Shown here: in pieces, positions 6,494 through 12,972 of the stretch | Position numbering within the stretch: the stretch's first letter is position 1 | Layout of the letters: the number at the start of each line of letters is the position of its first letter | DNA from: an uncultured Eubacterium sp. | GTDB taxonomy: Bacteria > Bacillota > Clostridia > Lachnospirales > Lachnospiraceae | NCBI GenBank assembly: GCA_910584065.1 | Contig: CAJTZN010000045.1 | Span: 8,162 to 27,879, forward strand | Reading direction: 5' to 3' | DNA length: 19,718 nucleotides | Translations under genes and position numbers: made by a program | The notes under the pieces: model-generated | What the model was told of the DNA's origin: nothing | Databases searched by the model: none | The model's input: only the letters and a program-made list of their open reading frames with translations

Positions 6494-7648
6494 ATGACGA
6501 CGAATGAAAGGGCTCTTGCCTTACATAAGGAATGGAATGGTAAACTGGAAACGGCGCCAAAATGCCGTGTAAAATCGAGAGAAGATCTGGCAATCGCCTA
6601 TACGCCGGGAGTGGCGGAACCGTGCAGGAAGATTGCGGAAGATAAAGAAGAAGCCTACCGGTACACGATCAAGTCGAATACGGTGGCGGTCGTTTCGGAT
6701 GGGAGCGCCGTACTCGGACTCGGGAATATCGGCGCGGAGGCGGCGATGCCTGTTATGGAGGGGAAAGCTGTGCTGTTTAAGGAATTCGGCGGCGTCAATG
6801 CGTTCCCGATCTGTCTGGATACGCAGGATACGGAAGAGATCATCCGGACGGTCGTAAATATCGCACCGGCGTTCGGGGGGATCAATCTGGAGGATATTTC
6901 GGCGCCCCGCTGCTTTGAGATCGAGGCCCGGTTGAAGGAATTGCTGGATATCCCGGTCTTCCATGATGATCAGCACGGTACGGCGATCGTTGTGCTCGCC
7001 GGTATCATCAACGCGCTCAAGGTGACGGGAAAAAGAAAAGAGGATTGCCGGATCGTGGTGAATGGCGCGGGTTCGGCGGGAATAGCGATCAGCAAGCTAC
7101 TGTTGTCGTACGGATTTCGGCATCTTACCCTTTGTGACAAGGTGGGGATGCTGAATCGGGATACGCCAGACCTGAACTGGATGCAGAAAGAAATGATGGA
7201 CGTCACGAATCTCGAAGGAAAAGCGGGCAGTCTGGCAGATGCGCTCGTGGGGGCGGATATTTTCGTCGGTGTATCGGCACCGGGTATCGTGACGCCGGAG
7301 ATGGTTGCCTCGATGAACGGTGACGCGATCTTGTTCGCTATGGCGAATCCGGTGCCGGAGATCATGCCCGATGAGGCGAAAAAGGCCGGTGCCAGAGTGG
7401 TCGGGACCGGGCGCTCGGATTTTCCGAACCAGGTGAACAACGTCGTGGCGTTCCCGGGTATTTTTAGGGGTGCGCTTGAGGGAAGGGCTTCTCAGATCAC
7501 GGAGCGGATGAAACTGGCGGCGGCCCTGGCCATCGCGTCACTCGTTCCGGACGACCAGTTGAGTGAGGACAACATCATGCCAGAGGCGTTTGACCCCCGG
7601 GTGGCTGACGTCGTCAGCGCCGCCGTAAAGGAGAATATTGGTGAATAA
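6494..7648 (+). CDS. NAD(P)-dependent malic enzyme, short bacterial form
   Basis: Oxidative decarboxylation of malate to pyruvate in the cytoplasm. 384 residues, the usual size of the short bacterial form without the phosphotransacetylase extension. Visible motifs: AYTPGVAEPC with catalytic Tyr36, VMEGKAVLFKEFGG with catalytic Lys91, the metal-site region HDDQHGTA (157-164), the Rossmann glycine motif GAGSAG (191-196), and SDFPNQVNN (308-316). NAD versus NADP preference cannot be decided by eye. GAGG sits 7 nt before the ATG, with a clear promoter at 6423-6451. The 3' end overlaps the start of the radical SAM gene by 8 nt, so the two are probably translationally coupled, though no metabolic link between them is evident. 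Confidence 0.93.
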   Translation: MTTNERALALHKEWNGKLETAPKCRVKSREDLAIAYTPGVAEPCRKIAEDKEEAYRYTIKSNTVAVVSDGSAVLGLGNIGAEAAMPVMEGKAVLFKEFGGVNAFPICLDTQDTEEIIRTVVNIAPAFGGINLEDISAPRCFEIEARLKELLDIPVFHDDQHGTAIVVLAGIINALKVTGKRKEDCRIVVNGAGSAGIAISKLLLSYGFRHLTLCDKVGMLNRDTPDLNWMQKEMMDVTNLEGKAGSLADALVGADIFVGVSAPGIVTPEMVASMNGDAILFAMANPVPEIMPDEAKKAGARVVGTGRSDFPNQVNNVVAFPGIFRGALEGRASQITERMKLAAALAIASLVPDDQLSEDNIMPEAFDPRVADVVSAAVKENIGE

Positions 7649-8600
7649 ATGGGGAGAAAGGCCGTATCATTCCCTGGATTTTGAGATGAAAAAACGATTT
7701 GGGGAGAAAGTTTATAAAATCGCGCTCGCCGGCGGCATGACATGTCCGAACCGTGACGGCACGGTCGGACGGGGCGGCTGTATCTTTTGCAGCGGCAATG
7801 GTTCCGGCGATTTTGCAGCTCCTCCGGCAGATTCTGTAACAGAACAAATTGACCGCGGTATCGCAGGTATTTCTGCCCGTAAACAGGTGGGAGATCAATT
7901 CATCGCATATTTCCAATCTTTTACAAATACATATGCCCCCGTGCATGTCCTCCGGCGATTGTACGAACAGGCCATCCGGCATCCGAAAGTAGCGATGTTG
8001 TCGATCGCCACAAGGCCGGATTGTCTGCCGCGTGAGGTACTGGAGCTTTTGTCCGAATGCAGCCGGATCAAGCCGGTAATGGTTGAACTCGGTCTGCAGA
8101 CGATACATGAGCGGACGGCGGCTTTGATCCGCCGGGGATATCCGCTGGAGGTATATGATGCGGCGACGGCATCCCTGAAAGAGCGGGGTATTGAGGTTGT
8201 CACACACGTGATCGCCGGACTTCCACACGAGACGCGCCGTGATTTTCTGGAAACGGTATACCATGTGGGACAGGCAGGGAGCGATGGGATCAAACTGCAG
8301 CTTCTGCACGTCCTGCGGGGCACGGATCTGGCGTCGCTCTACCAGAGGGGCGAATGTGAGGTACTGACGATGGAGGACTATATCGAAACGGTCATTACCG
8401 CCCTCTCCATCTTGCCGGAGGATGTGGTGATCCACCGTCTCACAGGGGACGGCCCCCGGGATCTGTTGATCGCCCCGATGTGGAGCTGCCGGAAACGTGA
8501 GGTGCTGAATGAAATACACAGACAGATGAAACGCCGGAATGTGTGGCAGGGAAAAGAAAGGAACCGCTATGTCCATGAAAGAAGCCATTACCATTTATAA
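7641..8600 (+). CDS. Radical SAM protein, TIGR01212/YhcC family
   Basis: 319 residues from GTG 7641, chosen because AAAGGAG (7627-7633) gives a 7-nt spacer; the TTG at 7638 is too close. The N-terminus NKWGERPYHSLDFEMKKRFG and the atypical cluster motif GGMTCPNRDGTVGRGGCIFC (Cys35, Cys47, Cys50; CX11CX2C) are characteristic of the TIGR01212 family, related to E. coli YhcC and the Elp3-like radical SAM group. Also visible are FQSFTNTYAPVHVLRRLYEQ and LGLQTIHERTAALIRRGY. It should bind a 4Fe-4S cluster and SAM; the substrate is not established, and RNA or tRNA modification is only a guess. It overlaps malic enzyme by 8 nt and the DUF4364 gene by 32 nt. Confidence 0.88.
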   Translation: MNKWGERPYHSLDFEMKKRFGEKVYKIALAGGMTCPNRDGTVGRGGCIFCSGNGSGDFAAPPADSVTEQIDRGIAGISARKQVGDQFIAYFQSFTNTYAPVHVLRRLYEQAIRHPKVAMLSIATRPDCLPREVLELLSECSRIKPVMVELGLQTIHERTAALIRRGYPLEVYDAATASLKERGIEVVTHVIAGLPHETRRDFLETVYHVGQAGSDGIKLQLLHVLRGTDLASLYQRGECEVLTMEDYIETVITALSILPEDVVIHRLTGDGPRDLLIAPMWSCRKREVLNEIHRQMKRRNVWQGKERNRYVHERSHYHL

Positions 8601-9090
8601 ACTTATTGTTCTATATACATTGAACCGCATCGCGTCACCGCTCACGCTCGGATTTGTGGCGGATTATGTGATCGATCACGGATACACCAATTATTTTAAC
8701 GTGCAAAACGCGTTTGCTGAGCTGATGGATGAGGAATTGATCGAATGCTCGCAGACGTATAACACCTCCTATTATACGATCACGGAGGCCGGGCGGGAAA
8801 CACTGGAATTGTTTTACACGAGCCTGTCCTACGAAATACGGGCGGAGATCGATGAGTATCTGCGCGAAAAGAATTATCAGATCATTGAGCGCACGGCGAT
8901 CGTCAGCGATTATACCCGCCGCAGTAACGGGGACTATGTGGCCTCCTGTAAGCTGTTTGAAAAAAATGAGGTGCTGTTCCAGATCGATCTGGCGGTCCCT
9001 TCCGAGGAAGACGCTGTCAAAATTTGTAATAATTGGCGCGGAAGCAGCGGTGAATTGTATTCCGCGGTCGTGACAACTTTGCTGAAATGA
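8569..9090 (+). CDS. DUF4364 family protein
   Basis: 173 residues. The start is set at ATG 8569 (MSMKEAITIYKLIVLYTLNR), with AAAGGAA at 8557-8563; an in-frame ATG at 8539 lacks a site, and ATG 8575 is an alternative. Residues ~5-75 look like a winged helix-turn-helix (KLIVLYTLNRIASPLTLGFV, then ELMDEELIECSQTYNTSYYT), and the rest is an alpha/beta domain. This matches the clostridial DUF4364 family, likely transcriptional regulators; no target is known to me. The start lies inside the radical SAM gene (32-nt overlap), so the three genes 6494-9090 form one coupled cluster. Confidence 0.8.
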   Translation: MSMKEAITIYKLIVLYTLNRIASPLTLGFVADYVIDHGYTNYFNVQNAFAELMDEELIECSQTYNTSYYTITEAGRETLELFYTSLSYEIRAEIDEYLREKNYQIIERTAIVSDYTRRSNGDYVASCKLFEKNEVLFQIDLAVPSEEDAVKICNNWRGSSGELYSAVVTTLLK

Positions 9091-9110
9091 GAGGAAACGG
9101 TAAAAAACAC

Positions 9111-9138
9111 TTGTGCTTTTTTCGTAAAATGGTACAAT
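9111..9138 (+). promoter_or_regulatory. Promoter for the structured RNA / UDP-sugar pyrophosphorylase unit
   Basis: A -35 TTGTGC (9111-9116), 16-bp spacer and -10 TACAAT (9133-9138). The predicted start, 9144-9146, falls on the first bases of the P1 helix of the structured element. The flanking A-run, CAC/GTG and T-run (9102-9123) could also act as a weak terminator for the DUF4364 cluster. Confidence 0.6.
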
Positions 9139-9144
9139 AGATAA

Positions 9145-9337
9145 TATGATGCCAGGGTCAAAAGGTCAAAATGCCGTTCATGCTTGCACGATAAATAAGT
9201 TTTACAAACTTATTAGCATTTGACCTTGGGACCCGCCAAACATGAGAAAGAAGCGATTTACGTAGTAAATCAGCGGATTTCGAATGTTTGAAGGATTGCG
9301 GGAGTTGTGAAACAACGGAGCAATCCGCGGCATCATA
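9145..9337 (+). ncRNA. Compact multibranch structured RNA (or hairpin-rich MITE-like element), class unassigned
   Basis: About 193 nt closed by P1 TATGATGCC (9145-9153) with GGCATCATA (9329-9337). Three arms follow, with only 1-2 nt between helices. Arm A: GGGTC 9155-9159 / GACCC 9230-9234, then GGTCAAA 9164-9170 / TTTGACC 9219-9225 with TGC/GCA, topped by the 9-bp stem AATAAGTTT / AAACTTATT (9194-9214). Arm B: CAAACAT 9237-9243 / ATGTTTG 9284-9290, topped by GATTTAC / GTAAATC (9255-9271). Arm C: GGATTGC 9293-9299 / GCAATCC 9320-9326 with inner GTTGT / ACAAC (9304-9316). The promoter at 9111-9138 would start RNA exactly at P1. No coding frame of note is present, and there is no terminator between it and the gene at 9433, so it may be a 5' leader. 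I cannot match it to a named class; the size and shape are compatible with raiA-type RNAs, but I could not verify this. It is clearly not 6S, SRP or RNase P RNA. Confidence 0.65.
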
Positions 9338-9432
9338 ATATATGCAGAACGAATCGTTCGTAAATTATGGAAAGAAATCAGCTGCGGAAAGAAAGAGCCA
9401 GACATTTTTTCTGCGCAGAAATGAGGGAAGAC

Positions 9433-10659
9433 ATGACATTTGAACAGGCGAGAGCAAAGCTTTCGGAAGCCGGGCAGGAACATTTGCTGCGGTACTATGA
9501 CGAGTTAAACGAGGAACAAAAAGAGAAGCTGTTGTGCCAGATCGAGCAGTTGGACATGGGGCTGCCCGAGATGGTGGAACACGGAGTGGCGGAGGCAGAG
9601 AGAGGAAAACTCGCCCCGCTCGGAGCGGTCACGCTGGAGGAGATCGCTGAAAAACGAGAGAGTTATGAAAAGCTGGGCATACAGGCGATACAGAGCTGTA
9701 AGATAGGCGCCGTGCTGCTGGCCGGAGGCCAGGGAACGAGGCTCGGACTGGAAGGCCCGAAAGGAATGCTGAATATCGGAGTGAACAAAGAAATCTTTTT
9801 GTTTGAACGTCTGATCGGAAATCTGATGGAGGTCGTGGAGAAGACCGGAGCATGGATCCCCCTGTTTATAATGACGAGTGAAAAAAATAATGAGGACACG
9901 GTAACCTTTTTTAAGGAGAAAAATTATTTCGGCTATGATCCGCAGTACGTATTCTTTTTCGTCCAGCAGATGGCGCCGTCTGTCAGCTATGAGGGAAAAT
10001 TCTATATGGAAGAGAAATATAAGGTTTCCACTTCGCCGAACGGAAATGGCGGCTGGTTTATCTCTCTCGTGCGGGCGGGACTGTTGGATAAAGTGCGGGA
10101 ACTGGGCGTTGAGTGGCTGAATGTGTTCGCCGTGGACAATGTTCTTCAGAAGATCGCGGATCCGGTATTCGTAGGGGCCGTGCTGGAGCATGGGTGCGTC
10201 TGCGGGGCAAAGGTCGTGGCAAAGGCGGATCCGAATGAGAAGGTCGGCGTGCTGTGTCTGGAAGACGGTAAGCCTTCAATTGTAGAATACTATGAAATGA
10301 CGGACGAGATCATCCATTCGCGGGATGAGTCAGGGAAACTGCTCTACAATTACGGCGTGATCCTGAACTATTTGTTCCAGGTTGATACGCTGGTAAAGAT
10401 CGTGGACCAGAATCTTCCGCTTCACGTAGTCGAGAAAAAGATTCCCTATCTCAACGAGGATGGCGAATATGTAAAACCAGAGCAGCCAAATGGTTACAAA
10501 TTTGAAACACTTGTGCTCGATATGATACATATGATGGATAACTGCCTGTCTTTTGAGGTGGAACGCGACAAAGAGTTCGCTCCGATCAAGAATGCGACAG
10601 GTGTAGATTCGCTGGAAAGCGCGAGAAATCTTATGAAAAAAAATGGAATATCATTTTAG
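9433..10659 (+). CDS. UDP-sugar (UDP-GlcNAc/UDP-glucose type) pyrophosphorylase, UDPGP family
   Basis: 408 residues from ATG 9433 (MTFEQARAKLSEAGQEHLLR), the usual N-terminus and length; AGGGAAG lies just upstream. The frame extends to an ATG at 9367, but that 22-residue extension has no ribosome site and looks unconserved. The nucleotide-binding motif is VLLAGGQGTRLGLEGPKGML (94-113). Later motifs include STSPNGNGGWF (199-209) and NVFAVDNVLQKIADP (230-244), as in the eukaryotic-type AGX/UDPGP family. It should make a UDP-sugar plus pyrophosphate from UTP and a sugar-1-phosphate; N-acetylglucosamine-1-P or hexose-1-P cannot be separated by eye. Cytoplasmic. The leader carries the structured RNA at 9145-9337. 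rho follows 18 nt after the stop, so the two genes probably share a transcript. Confidence 0.85.
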   Translation: MTFEQARAKLSEAGQEHLLRYYDELNEEQKEKLLCQIEQLDMGLPEMVEHGVAEAERGKLAPLGAVTLEEIAEKRESYEKLGIQAIQSCKIGAVLLAGGQGTRLGLEGPKGMLNIGVNKEIFLFERLIGNLMEVVEKTGAWIPLFIMTSEKNNEDTVTFFKEKNYFGYDPQYVFFFVQQMAPSVSYEGKFYMEEKYKVSTSPNGNGGWFISLVRAGLLDKVRELGVEWLNVFAVDNVLQKIADPVFVGAVLEHGCVCGAKVVAKADPNEKVGVLCLEDGKPSIVEYYEMTDEIIHSRDESGKLLYNYGVILNYLFQVDTLVKIVDQNLPLHVVEKKIPYLNEDGEYVKPEQPNGYKFETLVLDMIHMMDNCLSFEVERDKEFAPIKNATGVDSLESARNLMKKNGISF

Positions 10660-10677
10660 GAGAGAAAGGAAAATGGA

Positions 10678-12513
10678 ATGAATTTACAAAAAATGTCTTT
10701 AAAGGAACTTCGGGAATTGGCTAAGGAGAAAGGAATTTCCGGTGTGTCCGGTTTGCGGAAAGCGGATCTTTTGCGTGAGATTGAGAAACATATGAGTGCG
10801 GGAACGCAGGCAGAGGAAATGAAAAGGAGCACAAAGCCAGAAACAAAACCCAAAGCAGAGCACAAAGCAGAGCACAATGCAGAGCACAATGCAGAGCTTA
10901 ACGCAGAACCTAAAGCGGAACTTAAAGCGGAGCAAAAAGCAAAACGTCCGGTCCGCGCAGCGAATGGCACGGATGCGGATGGGGCAAACGGGGGGAATCC
11001 GCAGGGAGTGAAGCCGAGACAAAAAAATGACGGCAGCAGGCAGACGTACACGTATGTCCCGAATCACGATGACAGGTATCATGCGAGGCAGCAGGGAGGA
11101 ACGGGATATAATCGCTATGAAAACAGGCAGAACACGGCGCCGGAAACGCAGCCGTACCGTCAGTCAGAATCACAGCAGTACCGCCAGTCAGAGCCGCAGC
11201 CGTACCGCCAGCAGGGAGGAACGGGTCAGGGACGCTATGAAAACAGGCAGGAAACACGACCAAACACCGTGGCGGAGCCGCCGGTATACCGCTCGTTGGA
11301 TGAGGTGGAGAAGGCGGGCCTGATCACGATCGCAAAGGACCGGCATGTGACCGACGTCCACCCGACCGAGGTGAAAGAGCTGGACAGCGGGATCACGAAA
11401 AAAGGTATTTTGGAAGTAATGTCCGAGGGATATGGTTTTATCCGCTGTGACAATTTCCTGCCCGGTGAAAATGACGTCTATGTATCACCGGCGTTTCTCC
11501 GGCGGTTTGGTCTTCGCACCGGAGACATCATCGAGGGAAATCTCCGTGTCAAGACACAGAATGAGAAATTCAGCGCACTTCTTTATATGAAACGGGTCAA
11601 TGAACGCAAGGTCACGTATTTGGCCCATCGCAATAAATTTGAAGATCTCACACCTATTTTTCCGAATGAGAGAATCCACTTAGAAACTCCAAATGCCGGC
11701 GTGTCTATGAGAATGCTCGATCTTATTTCCCCCATCGGGAAAGGACAGCGCGGCATGATCGTGTCCCAGCCGAAAACCGGAAAGACGACTTTGTTGAAGC
11801 AGGTTGCCAGCGCCATTACGAAAAATTATCCGAAAATGCACCTTTTGATCCTGCTGATCGATGAGCGTCCCGAGGAGGTAACGGATATCAAGGAGTCGAT
11901 CGAGGGAGAGCGCGTGGATGTGATCTACTCGACGTTTGATGAACTCCCGGAAAACCACCGCAGGGTGTCGGAAATGGTGATCGAGCGCGCCAAACGCCTG
12001 GTCGAGGGGGGAGACGACGTGGTCGTGCTTTTGGACAGCATTACCAGGCTGGCAAGGGCGTACAACCTGACTGTGACGCCGAGCGGCCGCACACTTTCCG
12101 GCGGTCTGGATCCGGCGGCGCTCCACATGCCGAAACGGTTTTTCGGTGCGGCGCGCAATATGCGGGAGGGCGGCAGCCTTACGATCCTCGCGACGGCGCT
12201 CGTCGATACGGGAAGCCGCATGGATGACGTGGTGTTCGAGGAATTTAAGGGAACGGGAAACATGGAGCTCGTACTTGACAGACATCTCTCGGAAAAGCGT
12301 GTATTCCCCGCGATCGATATACAGAAATCCAGCACGAGGCGGGAGGATCTGCTGCTGAGCCGCGATGAACTCGAAGCCGTCTATGTGATGCGCAAGGCGC
12401 TGGGCGGAAATTCCAATACGGACGGAAATCTGGAGCAGATCATCAATCTGTTCCGCAGGACGAAAAACAATAAGGAATTTGTCGAAACAATAAAAAAAAT
12501 AAAGCTTCATTAA
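10678..12513 (+). CDS. rho: Transcription termination factor Rho with long N-terminal insertion
   Basis: Hexameric RNA-dependent ATPase that ends transcripts. 611 residues against ~420 for E. coli Rho. Residues 1-40 are the Rho N-terminal helix bundle (SLKELRELAKEKGI). An insertion at ~45-200 is low complexity: AEHKAEHNAEHNAELNAEPK (60-79), then a Gln/Tyr/Arg/Gly region with PYRQSESQQYRQSEPQPYRQ and two copies of QQGGTGxxRYENRQ (138-151, 178-191). The cold-shock RNA-binding domain is ~236-305 (GILEVMSEGYGFIR). The Walker A is SQPKTGKTT (363-371, Lys369), the Walker B is VVVLLDSITR (Asp453), and the Q/R loop region is VTPSGRTLSGGLDPAAL (466-482). All core motifs look intact. AAAGGA lies 7 nt before the ATG; the ATG at 10673 is followed at once by a stop. 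It follows the UDP-sugar pyrophosphorylase by 18 nt, and rpmE has its own promoter downstream. Confidence 0.97.
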   Translation: MNLQKMSLKELRELAKEKGISGVSGLRKADLLREIEKHMSAGTQAEEMKRSTKPETKPKAEHKAEHNAEHNAELNAEPKAELKAEQKAKRPVRAANGTDADGANGGNPQGVKPRQKNDGSRQTYTYVPNHDDRYHARQQGGTGYNRYENRQNTAPETQPYRQSESQQYRQSEPQPYRQQGGTGQGRYENRQETRPNTVAEPPVYRSLDEVEKAGLITIAKDRHVTDVHPTEVKELDSGITKKGILEVMSEGYGFIRCDNFLPGENDVYVSPAFLRRFGLRTGDIIEGNLRVKTQNEKFSALLYMKRVNERKVTYLAHRNKFEDLTPIFPNERIHLETPNAGVSMRMLDLISPIGKGQRGMIVSQPKTGKTTLLKQVASAITKNYPKMHLLILLIDERPEEVTDIKESIEGERVDVIYSTFDELPENHRRVSEMVIERAKRLVEGGDDVVVLLDSITRLARAYNLTVTPSGRTLSGGLDPAALHMPKRFFGAARNMREGGSLTILATALVDTGSRMDDVVFEEFKGTGNMELVLDRHLSEKRVFPAIDIQKSSTRREDLLLSRDELEAVYVMRKALGGNSNTDGNLEQIINLFRRTKNNKEFVETIKKIKLH

Positions 12514-12518
12514 AGTAC

Positions 12519-12547
12519 TTGCATTTTATAAAAAAGCGTGGTACAAT
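12519..12547 (+). promoter_or_regulatory. Promoter of rpmE
   Basis: -35 TTGCAT (12519-12524), 17-bp spacer, -10 TACAAT (12542-12547). It begins 6 nt after the rho stop and gives a ~45-nt leader before the rpmE ATG, with an AGAGGTG ribosome site. Confidence 0.65.
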
Positions 12548-12597
12548 GAAAAAGCCGTTTTTAAGAGAATGAAAATTTATTAGAGAGGTGAAAATAC

Positions 12598-12798
12598 ATG
12601 AGAGAGGGAATCCATCCTGAGTATTATCAGGCAAAGGTTGTCTGCAACTGCGGAAATGAGTTTGTGACAGGTTCGACGAAAGAAGATATCCATGTTGAAG
12701 TATGTTCCAAATGCCATCCGTTCTACACGGGACAGCAGAAGTCTATGGCAGCCCGCGGTGCGATTGATAAGTTCAACCGCAGATATGGCTTAAAATAA
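12598..12798 (+). CDS. rpmE: 50S ribosomal protein L31, zinc-binding type
   Basis: 66 residues, the normal L31 length. It starts MREGIHPEYYQAKVVCNC and keeps the zinc ligands CNC (Cys16, Cys18) and CSKC (Cys36, Cys39), followed by HPFYTGQQK. It is therefore the zinc-containing form, not the Cys-less YtiA-type paralogue that replaces it under zinc starvation. It is a component of the large ribosomal subunit near the central protuberance. The gene has its own promoter directly after rho, a common rho-rpmE order in Firmicutes. A 15-nt piece of its 3' coding region (12729-12743) is repeated downstream of its stop. Confidence 0.97.
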   Translation: MREGIHPEYYQAKVVCNCGNEFVTGSTKEDIHVEVCSKCHPFYTGQQKSMAARGAIDKFNRRYGLK

Positions 12799-12869
12799 GC
12801 AAATAGGGGACAGCAGAAGTCCATGATAGTTCCTTTCGCGAAACGCGTATGGGACTTCAATAAGCAAAT
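12795..12869 (+). repeat. rpmE 3' intergenic repeat and hairpin cluster
   Basis: GGGACAGCAGAAGTC at 12729-12743 inside rpmE recurs exactly at 12807-12821 after its stop (18 of 19 bases match when extended). Separately, ATAAGCAAAT occurs at 12795-12804 and 12860-12869, flanking the second copy. Between them GAAGTCC (12816-12822) pairs with GGACTTC (12852-12858), with an inner CGCG-AAA-CGCG hairpin. There is no U-tract, so it is not a standard terminator, although it may block read-through or processing. Confidence 0.55.
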
Positions 12870-12925
12870 GACGAACGTATAATGGCTCCGTAGGTCTCGT
12901 GTGTAGTTGTATGAGAACTGCGGAG
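12856..12925 (+). promoter_or_regulatory. Candidate promoter and leader hairpin of the DUF1385-prmC-prfA operon
   Basis: A consensus -10 TATAAT is at 12878-12883, with only a weak -35 (TTCAAT at 12856-12861, 16-bp spacer). RNA starting near 12890 would at once form a hairpin: CTCCGTAG (12886-12893) with CTGCGGAG (12918-12925, one G-U), extended by TCTC/GAGA (12895-12898, 12913-12916). The start codon is ~50 nt further on. Promoter strength and leader function are inferred. Confidence 0.4.
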
Positions 12926-12972
12926 TTGTTGCATATTGGCGATCATAGTTCTGAACGGAAACGAGGTTGGTT

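Noticed and set aside
9242..9265. Short start-to-stop frame (MRKKRFT) within the structured element
   Set aside because: Seven codons, no ribosome site, and the bases are used in helix pairing.
9145..9337. Identification of the structured element as 6S RNA, SRP RNA or RNase P RNA
   Set aside because: 6S is a single long hairpin with a central bubble, small SRP RNA needs a GGAA-capped asymmetric-loop helix, and RNase P is larger with different conserved cores; none fits.
11680..12510. 276-codon minus-strand frame opposite rho
   Set aside because: Lies wholly antisense to the conserved ATPase domain of rho, is His/Arg-rich and has no family resemblance.
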